A stretch of 64,000 nt of DNA from Orthonyx spaldingii (lineage: Eukaryota > Chordata > Aves > Passeriformes > Orthonychidae). The notes below the pieces were generated by a model. The model did not search any database, was not told the origin of the DNA, and worked only from the letters and a program-made list of their open reading frames with translations. The position numbers were made by a program, and so were the translations under genes. Location: positions 1,802,044-1,866,043 of the forward strand of contig VZTJ01003574.1 of assembly GCA_013397795.1 (NCBI GenBank), given 5' to 3'. Below, one piece after another: positions 49,139 to 61,000 of the stretch (its first letter is position 1; every line of letters starts with the position of its first letter).

Positions 49139-49204
49139 AAAAAAAAAAAAAAAAAAAAAAACAAACCAAAAAACCCACAACCAAAAAAAACCCAAAAAAA
49201 CAAC
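49139..49204 (-). repeat. A23 plus AACC-rich low-complexity tract
   Basis: Twenty-three A followed by caaaccaaaaaacccac-type sequence. On the minus strand it reads GGGTTTTTTGG ending in T23, matching the style of the 43.7-kb tract in the opposite orientation. It creates spurious Phe/Trp-rich minus-strand frames (48950-49457). Confidence 0.9.
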
Positions 49205-50848
49205 ACAGTGATCCAGGGCCCCTTGTCTGAGGGAGAGAATCTGGGCTAACAGCCTGGCTGAGGTTTTGAGGGTGGAGGCTCTGAGCAGAAACATTTCTCT
49301 GCACCAGAAGGCTCTTTTCAAGGTGATCTGTCCAAACTGGTAATTTAGGACAAAACATGGCAGGTGAGCAGTAACTTGTGCATGTAACAGAAGTCCAGAA
49401 TGTGACTGAAACCATTTCAGTTCCCTGCTGAGAAGTGCTGGTTAACAAGAGGAGCATTAATGGTTCCAGCAGGGCGTTTCAGGATCTGTTAATTCTGCCT
49501 GGTTCTGTCATCCACAGATTTGGCTTCTGCTGGTGGGAAATACCTTTTTCTCTGAAAACAGAGCAGATGCTCATGTAGTAGAACACAACAAAACTATGTG
49601 TGAAAGTACAGACATTGACTCCAGGCTGGCTCCAAGAGGAGCCCAGGCAGCAGCCAGGTTCCCCTGGAGAGGGTTATCCTGTGAGCTCTGGATCCCCCAC
49701 AGCTGTGCACGCACGGGCTGTGCACACAGAATCACCCCTTCCACCACACTGCTCCCCCTGCCACAGCCCAGCCACGTGTTGAAATACTCCTTTCTACCAT
49801 TCATTCCTCCTGTAACATCGCCCTGAGCTCTGAAGCCAGGCAGACACAGACAATGCCTTCAGACTTGGTGCTTATGGATCAGATATCCAAGAAGTGCCCC
49901 AGTGTGGCCTGAGGACGTGGCATTTCTGGGGAGACGATGCCTTCCCATTGTCTTTGGTGAGGGACTCGTGTGGGAGCCACAGCCTTTGATTAGGAACAGA
50001 ACCCAGCTGCCCACCCCAGGGGAAGATGTGTTTGGCAGATCCATTCACTCTGTGGTGGATGGGTTTTCTCCCTCCCCAAGGCAGAATGTCACACTTGCAA
50101 GAGCTGCAATTGTCCCAGAGCCCTGGTAGCTGTGGATTTTGCTGGGCTGTGCCAGGAGGCAAGCGTGGTTCAGCTCCTTGAATCACAGAAAATGTCCCAT
50201 GTGCAAAGCTGCATTACTTGGACTGTACTCGCAGTGGGAAGGATCGTGAAGTTGATGCCCATGGGGGTTTTTGAAAGGATAAAATGAAGCCCACTGTAAT
50301 ACCAGTAATATGGATAATGTTTTTCTGTTCTGCAGTTCTATTATTTCCTTTTCCATCGTGGCGGCAATACGATCCAGGAGCTCAGAGATCCTCAGGGATC
50401 CTGCACTGGGTTTTCTTTGGCAGATGAGGCAGTGGGGGTTCCTGGGACCCCTCAGTGCCAGCTGCTGGGAGCTGTCTGGGAATCCAAGAGCACAGTGCCC
50501 TTGTCTTTGGTTCTCCTGAAGTCACCTTGTGCCAGTCATGGCTCCTCTGAAGGGACAGGGCAGAGGAAGAGGCCTCAGCTGTCACCCTCCTGGCTGCAAA
50601 TACTTGCACTCCTCTGCTACCCCCACACAGCAACTGAAGGGTTTTTTCAGGATTCCTGACTAAATAACACCCAGGCTCAATTGCAGCTTGTCTAGAAACG
50701 ACCCCCAAAACATCCTTCCTGTGCAGCACGAAGACAGATCTCAGCACTGCTCTCCTTATTCCGTTCCCCATGACCATTTAACTGTGGTAATCTCTAAACA
50801 CCTGCTCAATGCTTACAGGGAGAGTCATTTCAGTGCTGTCTTTACATT

Positions 50849-50864
50849 AAAAAAAAAAAAAAAA
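50849..50864 (+). repeat. A16 homopolymer
   Basis: Sixteen A after ttacatt. It could be a retroposon tail, but no recognisable element or target duplication precedes it. Confidence 0.9.
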
Positions 50865-53488
50865 TCTTTCTGCAACCCAGGAACCCTCCTGTGAGGGAAT
50901 GGTCTGAGCTGGGAAGCTACTGGTCTCTGTCCTACTCCTCTCCTCTCCCCATTGATGTTTACATAAAAAGTCTCGAGAAATAACATCTACATGACACTTT
51001 GAATTTGCCTGCCTGGAAAACTCCTTTCAATCATCTATCAAATGAGTAATAATATTTCTACATCTTCAGCAGTTCCAGGGACGTTAATTCAGATTATGAT
51101 ACAGCTGCAGGGCTCTGGATTAGCAGCTTCCCCGGGCAGTGGATTTTCAGTTGGACTGAAAAGCTGTATCCAGTTTGGCTTAACTGGAGAAGGCCGGTCA
51201 GACAGCTGACTTAGAGCTCTTCCAAAAAAATAAAACAGCTGGGGGAGTGTGGGGGGAGAAAGTTCATCCAGGCAGTGTGGCTGAGTTTGTGCTGCAGATT
51301 TGTAGTTCCCTGGGAAGCAGCAGTATAGCTGGTCAAACTGTGATTAAAGCTAAAATGAGGTGTTTTGTTCCAATAAATTAAATGCTTCATAAAGAAACTC
51401 AATCCTTCTTTCAGCTCTCCTGTGCAGATACTGTTTTTTCAAAATGGAGTTTTAGTTCATTAGCACTTCTTTCAGGGAGCCAAGCGTTCTTACTAGGTGA
51501 GATGCTGAACAAGTTACTGGCCCCAAGGAGCACAGGCTGATAAATATGCTGTCTGATCCGGGATATTTCACATGTTAAGGCTGTTTCAAATTACTGTTTT
51601 CCATATAAATCAAGTGGAAGCTGTTCCTCTTCCTGAGTGACTGGCCTGTGTTGTGATATTGTGTTTTCTCATGGCAGGAAGGAATTCTGGTGGTTGACTG
51701 TTGGGTAAATGCACAGCACAGCAAAGTGACCTGAGCAACAAAGGTGACAAAAGATAACTGAAATGACACAATGAATAATAAAACCAGGTGCTCTCCAGGG
51801 CTGATGGCCTCAGTGACATAGCCCTCCGCTTTTTCCATGGCATTAAACTGGTTTTTTCTAAAGTCTAATGGCTCCATAAGTGCCAAAATGAATTAAAGAA
51901 GAAAAAGTCAAAAGTCAGATGAAAATCTAATAAAATAACTGGATTTTTTTTAATAATACTGAAATATTTTTCACACTTTTCTGACTGGGACTCTGTTCTA
52001 GTTGCCCCCAAATTAGCAGGCAGAGAAACTATTTGGGTTTGGAGCTGGTAACATGCAGAAGGTCTGGCCACCAAGAGGGTGGGGACAGTTCCAGAACAAG
52101 TTGTGCCTGGGAGGAGAGACAGCTATGACAGTGGGCTCCAGCAAGCCTGGGACTGGGTGAAAATGATATTTTGGAGTTTTTGTTGTTAAATATAACTGTG
52201 AGTAACACAACAATTGCCTTCATAATTTTTCTTTCAGAAATGAGGCATGTTGAACTGCTTCCAGGTAGCAGATGGTAAAGGATCCCACTCTCATGTTGGC
52301 TAGATCTGCAACTGGCTGGAAAGCAGCTTTTCTTCTGTGTTGTGGGATCTGTCATGGGAATTCTCAGACAGAAAATAAAAGATACTGAAATTAAAAGGCT
52401 GCTAAACATTTTCCATTATTCCTGGATGTGGGGGCGGATCCTGCCTCGGCAAACTGCTGCAGCCCATTGTTGCTCAGAAAAACACTCAGTATTTACCTCC
52501 ACAGTTGCTGATTGGAGCTGTAAATTCAAATATCCTTTTCATAACTTTCTGTTTTTCTTTTTTATTTGGCAGTTGACAGCAAGTCTTTCTTTATAGGCAG
52601 AGTTCAAAGTAAGATAGGAATATATCAGTATTTCCTGTCTGTTATCAAGGGGATCGCTTCCAGCCGATGGTCCTTCCACTGTTTATCAGTGTTTGATCTC
52701 AGTAGCCCATCTTCTTGAGTCAGACAAGCTAGAGCCAACGGGAGAAATAAAAATAGCAGCTCCCAGTGTCTCTGCTTGTCTCTATAAAGTGTTTGAAATC
52801 ATTATCTGAGCTGTGACAAAGTAAATGCTGCTGACTGTGCTGTGCTGTGTATACTTGGCTTTCGCTCTCCATGGCCAGTGAGAGCATTTCTCAGTAAAAA
52901 CTATGGCTCCCACTGATCCTGCTTTGCTTGACAGTCAGTTTGTCTAAGAGGTGTTTCAGGTTGGGATTTGCAGTTCTCTTAACTGCACCTCAGCACTACG
53001 AGGCAACCCTGTGGTGCTGACTGGTACTGGTGATAGAGCAAAGGTAACAGCCAAGGCAATTGGCAGGGTTTAGGAGTGATGGCAAAGTGCTTATGATTTT
53101 AAATGGCAAAATGTGTAAAGTGCCTATGACTCCACAAAGATGCTGAAAGAATAAATAAAATAAATTGGACCATCTGGCACTCACAACTTTCTATGCAGCC
53201 TTAGCCAGCAGTCCGTAGGAAATTAAAACATGATAATATTGTCTCTCTCAATGGTTGTTAGGAGTGATCATTGTGAAACACGTGTAAACACTGAACTGGA
53301 ATTTTTGGAAACAGCAGTGTATGCAAAATTGGCAGAAAATCACAGCGCTCTGGGGATCAGAATAACTGGAAGGAGAGCACCAGCGAGCCTGGAAAGCCTC
53401 TTGGATCTGCAGGACACGTAATGGCTCTTGTGGAATTGCTGGCTGCCCGTGCCAAGAGGCTGACAGGCTGAAGTGCTGCTGGAGATGT

Positions 53489-53524
53489 GGCACTGCTCAA
53501 AGCCATGGCACTGCTCAAAGCCAT
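53489..53524 (+). repeat. Exact 18-bp tandem duplication
   Basis: The unit ggcactgctcaaagccat occurs twice head to tail, at 53489-53506 and 53507-53524. Exact identity suggests a recent slippage or duplication event. Confidence 0.93.
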
Positions 53525-56500
53525 CTCACTCCGTGGTGGGGCCCTGAACGATAGGGCTGAGTGACATGAGGCTCCGTTTCCAGCTCGCTCGTTGCCACCC
53601 TGCCCTCATCCTCCGGAAGGGCCCCTTGTCACAGGCTTGGAGAGGCTGCTGTGAGGAACAGGCTCTGCTGAGTGTGTTCGTAAACTCTTTTTGTTTCCTA
53701 AGTGCTAATGAGTAAATCATGGAGAGAGCTTGTAGGAACAGGCATCTTATTTAGCAATTTATAACCTATTGACCGCTGGGCTTAGTTGATTTGAAATTAC
53801 AACGCGCCTCTTCTCCCAGTCTCATTTTTTAAATTCTTGGCTCATGTACAATGGATCTCAAATATTTTCTTCTATTTGAACCTTTTAATAACTTTTTTTT
53901 CTTAATCGTAAATGTCGACTTTAAGATTGAAGAGGAAAATATTTTAATTGGAAATGTTTGTTGAGCTCTACTGCTTGATGTATTCATCTCCTTGTTCAGG
54001 TACACGGAACATATGAAAAGTTGAAAGCCTACAAGGATGCTGTGATGAATATTTGGGGAGGTTTTGTCATCTTCTTGTGGAGTTAATGACACCAAACATT
54101 AATTGGGGATGAAATGGACAACCCTGAGTTTCAACCCTGGCTGTGTGTAGTAAATTATGATAAAAAGCAAAGTTTTTATTTGAGCAGCAATTTGAGATAT
54201 AATGCCTACCTCAGAATAGATCAGCATATCAGTGCTGGATTTACCCTTATCTGGGACTGTTTGACTGGGAATGTAAACCAAAAGATCCAGCTGTCATTTT
54301 AAAGTGAACAGCCATAAGGAGCTCAAGGAACAGGATCAAGGGAAGAGGCTGAGAGACAGAATATTTGAACTCCTGTGGTGGAAATTAGGGGCAAAATTCC
54401 CTGTGTGCCTATACACACCAATGGGATGGATTGGTTTTGCTCCCTTGCCGTGGAGTTGTGGCACATGCTTGCACATTAGTGGCATGTATAGAGAAAGAGG
54501 TTTTCTTTGCTTCCTTTCTTTTATCTTTTTAAAGATGACAGTTGTGACTGAGACTTGTAAAAGGGCCATATCCCTACCCTGGACCCCTTCTGCACTTTGT
54601 GACATAGTGGAAACCTTTCCTCCTCCCAGGCCCTGACTGAAGGATCCAGAAATGCTTCTCAGTGCTAATAAACTGTTACTGAGTTTCACGTATTCAAGCG
54701 TTTCATGTTGCACTTCTAAAGAAAACTCTTTAAAGTATGATGAAAGCAACACAAGTCAAGCTGATGCTGGCAGCTGGAATCCCTGACATCAGGCCATGAG
54801 CACAGGCAGAACTGAGGAGAGCCAAGCTTTCATCCTGCCGTTCCTTATTTTGGGAGAAGAAGTGGTTGATATCCAGTGGTTTTAATAAAACTAATCTTTG
54901 GATAGGACTCATTTCATCGAGCTGCTGCTGCCTGGGAATGAGGTGTGTGGTGTTAGCTCAGTAGCCAGCTGAGAGAGGCAGGGCTCTCTGGAGACCCCTT
55001 GCTTCCACCTTATTACTCACCTGTTGTTAAGTGAGCTGAGAGGAGTCCCATTCATCATCCTGTGCTCTGAAGAATTAAACTGTTGATATCACAAGATTTG
55101 ACTTAATAAACAGGTTTGTTTGCAGGCAGCATTTGAATGAAGACATTTCATTTAACTTGATAAAAGTAGATGAAAACGATTTTTTGGGAGGACTTAAAAC
55201 TGTAGCTTTTGTACACAAAGTTAATTGAAATACTAATTTTGCTGCTCCAAATGAAAATAAGGCCTTGAGTGTTTCTCATGTGGCAGGTTCTGCTGAAACT
55301 GGATGTGAGAAATTCCCATCTTCAGAAACTGATGAAGAATCTTTTGAATTTTCAAATTAATCGGGCTTGATGGTTTCTGTTCCTTTCTCTTTTTGTTTGT
55401 TTTTACATTCAATCTGGTGAGAATTTTTGATGGGCAACGTGCTATTGAAAAGTAGTCAGAGCCAAGGGATGTGAGAGAGAGATGTTTTATTCAGTGTCAG
55501 GCTCCTGCCTGCTTGGTTGTGTGTAACACAGGACTGTTGACAGTAGTCAACAAAACACTGCACTTTGGCCTTAAAATGTAGAGTGCAACTCTTCAGGAAA
55601 AGGATCCCGAATACTTATTTTTGTAGGCACAAGCAGCTGAGGTTTTGTTTTCCAGAGCTAGTAAAGTGGCTAAATTTAGGTTGATTTTCGTGGAGATGGC
55701 AGAAAGTGGTGTTATTGTGCCAGGAGCTGCCAAAGCTTTGAGTTGTGTTCCCACTTGCAGGGTGGGCAGAGCCAAACGAGGCGAAGGTTGAAAGCTTTTG
55801 ATTGTGGGCAAAGCAGCACACTGCCTTCTTCATTTTAATTCAGAAACAGCTGTATTGTTTTAGCTGAAAATTCAAAAAAAAAAGAAAGAAGTTGCTTGAG
55901 GCATACACCCAGCATGTAAACTTTCACCCTAGAGCCTGGCAGTGGCATAAATAACTGAGAAAGGGTCTTATAATGGAAAGAGCTGGGCAACTTTAATAAT
56001 GATGACTCTGATCCTTCAGATACAGTTAAATGGAAACATCCAATGGCCATTGTTTTACTGGGTTTCTTGCTTGCAGCTGGCATTGTTTCTTTAATATAGA
56101 AAGAAATACTGGAGCATTTTTTTGGGCAGAACAAAGACATTTCTCTATGCTGAGAATTGTGCAACTTGGCAAATGTTGGCAGAAAAGCAAGAGCAACTGT
56201 AAAGTAGCCTTTTAAGTTAACTCTGGTCTCTGCATCTCAAGCACAGTTTATTTATTATTGTATATTGAGCCATTCTAGACCTTTTTTCTATGTTTCCACA
56301 GAGCTCCCATAACTTGCATATGACATGGATCATTTCCAGCTCCCAGGAAGGGGCCCAGCTTTAGTGGCTGTGTCAGATCTTACTTTCAGTGCACCAAAAC
56401 CCAAGTGCTAAAACTGGACCTTCAGTTTCAGTGGCAAAAATGGATCAGTGCACAGTAGATCACCAGAGACACCTTCCCAGAGCCTTTTTTCCCCATTCCT

Positions 56501-56643
56501 CAGTAAGTGTGAGATTGATTGTGTGAGGGAGGGTTAGCTGTTATAGCTGAGAGGAAAGGGAAACAAAGAAGAGCTTTTACATCATTGGCCTGTTCATGAT
56601 TGTAACTGGTTTTAATGGACAACTTGTTGCTGGTATTTTTAAT

Positions 56644-56664
56644 CAGCATTTTTAAAAAATGCTG
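56644..56664. repeat. Perfect inverted repeat, 10-bp arms and 1-nt spacer
   Basis: Arms cagcattttt (56644-56653) and aaaaatgctg (56655-56664) are exact reverse complements around a single A. It is too AT-rich to act as a strong RNA hairpin. It could be a dimeric factor site or chance. Confidence 0.85.
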
Positions 56665-57965
56665 GTTTGCTATTGAAAACTAGAGCTATTTCTAATTATT
56701 AAGATTGCAAGATCAAGTTTCTCATATTTAGTTCTACCTTCTTGCTTTTTCCTGCTTCATTTACAAAAAGAAGCTGTACACAGCAAAATTAGAGAGCAAA
56801 ACATTAATTAATTGTTTGCTTGGGCAAGGCAGGGTTAAAAGCCCAGCTCTCTGCATGAACAAAAGCAACTGGGTTTTTGATTTAGCAATGTCTGATGCAG
56901 GGGATGTTCTTACTCCAAATTCAGTCACCATGGAAACAAAACTTCTCTTTAAGCTTGCTGTATCTTTGACAGAGCAAGAGGCTTCTTTTTGGCAGACATT
57001 TTTCCATCTTCTTTGTGGATGATGAATACTTCTGGAATGAGCCACTTTCTTCTGTCTCCTCTGAAATGCATTGAGTTTCTACTGTGCAGTAGGCAGTGTT
57101 CCCCTTGAAACAAAGGCACCACTTCTCAACATGTTTCTGAAAGCTCAGGAGGTTTAAGATCTCTCTTTTCCTCCAAAAATATAAAAAAAATCAGAAGATT
57201 CACACGATGTGTTGGTAAGAATTTCTATTAAAAGTTGCTCTGACTCTCAGAGGTAGCACAAGTATCAAGTGATGTGACAATTGCTATAGTAACTACTTTT
57301 ATTGTACTCTAAAGTAAAAAGTCCCATGAAACCTGTGCAGACACTAGTGAATAAGTGAACACCTAGGGCAGAGCTCCCAAAACCACTCTCCACATTGTCT
57401 GTCTTATTCCTGGAGTGGGAGCTGTGGGGGCCTGGTGCTGTGCACGGGGGGTGGTGACCCAAATGCTCTTGAGTGGCTCTTGGTGGTTCTGCTGAAAGGG
57501 CTGACCATGAACCACAAACTGAATAATTGGCAAAAAACCCCCAAATGCCTGATGCTAAACACTGCATGGCTGGTAATGTGGGATCTGGAATTCACCAGAC
57601 CTGCCTCTTCCCTCTCCAGAGTTTGAACCACTCAGCTGATGTGAAGAGAATGTCTTAATGTTTTCATCTGGAGAACCACTGCTAAACTGGGCCATGTCCT
57701 TCCAGCTGGGGGTGATGTGGAAATGGGGACAGACAGTAATGGGCTGGTCCAGCTGGACAAGGATTCTCACAACTTGGCACCAACTTTGAATGTGGAGAAG
57801 AGCATAAAAAAACCCAGATGGGAAACCTTGAGAAGCGCCTGCCTGAAGGTATTCTCTCATTTCATGGGGCTCACTCAGGTGGGTCTTTTTCAACTTGGTA
57901 TCACTGCTGTGTGGAGAGGAACATCTCTGACATTCAAGATCTCAAAAGATGTTTGTCTTTTCTAG

Positions 57966-58066
57966 GATTTGTTTTGCTGTTCCTGAGATTTGTTAATGCT
58001 CGCAGGCAGACTCGTGAGGACTTTAGAGCTGATTGTAGGAAATCTGTAGCAAAAAGGCTGAAGGAA
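57966..58066 (+). CDS. Isolated candidate exon
   Basis: It lies between tgtttgtcttttctag and a gtaaca donor. With one carried base the frame is open for 33 codons and ends in phase 0: FVLLFLRFVNARRQTREDFR and then ADCRKSVAKRLKE. The basic, helical second half is protein-like. The phase-0 end matches the phase-0 start of the candidate at 60589. The frame also stays open upstream and downstream (57818-58084), which weakens the exon-boundary argument. Confidence 0.27.
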
Positions 58067-61000
58067 GTAACAGCAGGATTTTAATTGCTTTATGGTGATG
58101 GATAGAATCAGCATTCCTGGACCTCATTATCCTAATTACTCTGTGGAAGTTAAAAGAAAAAGATGCAGTTCTTGCTCCAAAGCTCTATAATCCAAACCCA
58201 GGTTATGCATTCTGGAGTGCAGGGAGGGGGTTTGGCTGCTGCAACATTCATTTGGCTTCTCTGATGGTTTTGTGGTGATGGTAACACAGAAAAGAGAACT
58301 GGTAAATTCCAGTGGGCACTTCATAGCAGGGTCTGGACAGATGTGTCAGCTTTCAGGTGTCACTTGTGTTTGAAGGATCCAGTCAGGAATTTTTCATATA
58401 TGGTTGGGACACTGTTTAAAAATAGAGCAAGGTTGTCTTTGAACATACTTGTGAGCCACCACATGTTTGTATGTCTTCCCTTGTCCAGAGAATTATTCAT
58501 GTCTGCTCCCTGTTTAAAGCTCTGTGAACAACCTCTGTTAATAAGCTACAGCTACACACTTTTACCGTGTGACATTTTGGCTTTTTGTACCAGGGTTTTT
58601 TTCAGACAATTCTGCAAGCTGCAGAGCACTGGATGTTTCATAAAGGATTATGGGTTTTGGTTCACTGACCCCCTCGCTGGCTGCACACAGTTTTATCAAA
58701 CTTGTAGCAAGCTGCTTCAGGACTTCAGGTTTAGGCCAGGAGGTCGGTGTCTGCTGTGGTTCAGGACAATAACAGTTGTGACAGTGTCTAGCTCTGAACA
58801 AAACTCTCCAGGGCTGCCTCAGCAGAGACCATTAGAGAGAAGCAGATGTGTCTCAGTGCTGCTTGGATTGCTGCAGGTATAAATCCTGTTACACAGCCAC
58901 AAGGGTACCTCTGAGCCTATTTCCAGCACAGTCACATAATGAAGCATTTCAGAAATGTTGTTTATAGAGAGCCCTCCTTTTGTGTCTCTGAAGTTACAAC
59001 ACCTAAAGCTTTGACATCTTGCTGCTGCATTATTGATACAAACCATGAACTTATTGTACTCATTGTCTTGTATTGTCCCATGTGTTCCCTGAGGGGGAAA
59101 TTACTCATTGTCAGCTCAAGCCTTATGCTCCTATTGGAAGTTCTTCCTACTCATGTTTTACTCTGTGGAAGACTTTTGCCTACTAGCAGTAAACAATACA
59201 GAGAAATTTCAAGGTTGGATGATGTCAGCAAGAGGTCTGTGCCACATTGCTATTTGGCTTTGTAAAAAAGTACATTTGCTAAAAGAAGCCATGTATGTCA
59301 AAGAATTTGGGGGCAGCGTTTTAGGTGAAGTAGTGCATTCCTGTGTTGGGGGGATTGACTAATTCAGAACAGCCTGTTATTCCTGGTAAATAAAAAGATG
59401 CAACAGTCTTGAAAAAAATACATCAGGGAGTGTGGGAACAGTCAGTAGATGATGGATATAATTGCCAGTCTGGCACAATTAAGGAAATGGCTCCAAAGTA
59501 TCTGGTTTACAAAACAGACCCTACCTAGAAATACAGGTGATGTAAGCAGAAATGAGAGCTGTGCTTGGGGATATCACTGCAGAGACCTGAGGAACTGGAG
59601 AGGCTTTCAGAAGTTGAAGTGTGTCAGATAAGGAAGAAGAAGGGGCTGTACACATAGCTTTTGTGTGTTCATTTGGAGGTATGACTCTTTTCTGTAACTA
59701 AAAACCTGGTGCTCAGTGAGCTGAGTGGTCCCCAAACACCCCTGGAAGAAGCTGCAGCTGCTGCAAGGATGCCACAGGTGTCCAGGAAGGATGAGCAGGT
59801 AGCTGAAATCCAGATATTTGAGTTTATTCAAAGGGCCTAAAGCACAGTAATTCCAGGGTCCAAAACCTCCCACTGAAAGGGTTCATCTGAAAGGAATTTA
59901 TGTGCAGTTTTACATCTCAGTGCTGCCTTGGCTCAGGATGGCTGCTCAGTGCCTTCTGTGTGCTCCCTGCAAAATGCTGGTACTTGTCCTGTGTCATTTT
60001 AGGAAACTGAGTTAAAATGAGAGGCCAAAGTCTAGAAATCCTGCATTTTTATTTCCAGCTCACCACACAAGTGGTGTTTGGGTATACTACTGATAGCAGT
60101 AGGCTTGGAGGGTATTTCTCTCCCTGGAACTGAACAACTTGGACTTGCAGCACTAAATCCAAAGTATAGCCTGTTGTGTTTGCCAGCTTGCAGACACTGA
60201 AATGTGTAGGGTAGCTGTGAGAGGCGTCAGAGCACGTAAGGCTTTGACCTTGGGAGTGGAAAGGCTCATTGCACTAAAAATTCATAGAAAGCATCACCCA
60301 GAAAGGTGATGCTGCAGTGAAAAAATTGTGCTATTTCTGTATTCGACCAAGTCAGCTGTGAAAGGCCACAATGGCATAGCTCGGTGTCATTGACCTCTGC
60401 TTTTACAGAGTGTTTTAATCTAATTATTTCACGTGGCTAGAGATGGCTTGAAGATGTTTGACTTGATTTTTTTGAACAGTGGGTCTGTCTGAATGCCTGT
60501 CCTTTGTTACAGTAAATAATCTAATGTGTAAAGATGCTAAAATCAAATTAGAGGCAGACAGACTTCAGCTCAGCCTTTCTGTCTGCAGGAAGGAGGAACA
60601 GTGCTGTATGCCTTAAATCTGAAAGCCAAAGGGCCTTCCAAGAAAGTTACTGGTAAAATAATGTAAGAAAAATGGCCTGTGCTCAGCAGCCTCTTTGTTT
60701 GTGCACTGAGAATCCCATTCAATATTTAACCCAGCTTTTTGTGCTTGCAGTAGTAGGAAATGCTCATTGGGGAACGTTACAGTGGAAACATTTGTACTGA
60801 GGACAAAAACAGGCTGTGGAGGACAGATGCCAAAGCATTGGGGCCTTTCAAAATTGCTGTGCAAACATAGCAAAGGAAGTGATTTTTTTATTTGCATGAT
60901 ACCTTACAATCAGTATTCCATGTGCTGACCCCCAGAATTAGCAGGGCAGCCATCCTGGGCCACACATTGTCCTCTCCAGTGAGGGGGGTGTCACAAGGGG

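Larger units (their letters stand above)
49205..57965. other. Intergenic or long-intron DNA with no supported gene
   Basis: A GC-richer interval at 49.6-50.7 kb carries overlapping open frames on both strands, including 131 codons on the minus strand (50382-50777). No consistent splice structure is seen. The rest is AT-rich with an A16 run (50849-50864), a small tandem duplication (53489-53524) and a hairpin (56644-56664). Confidence 0.4.

Noticed and set aside
50382..50777. 131-codon minus-strand open frame overlapping + strand frames including one starting FYYFLFHRGGNTIQE
   Set aside because: The region is GC-richer, which lowers stop frequency in all frames. No phase-consistent exon partners on either strand.
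58343..58882. Longest open frame in the window, 179 codons on the + strand starting at GTG
   Set aside because: No ATG at the start, no flanking splice or promoter signals, and a Cys/Phe/Leu-rich sequence with no recognisable motif. One frame of about this length is not surprising in 64 kb read six ways.
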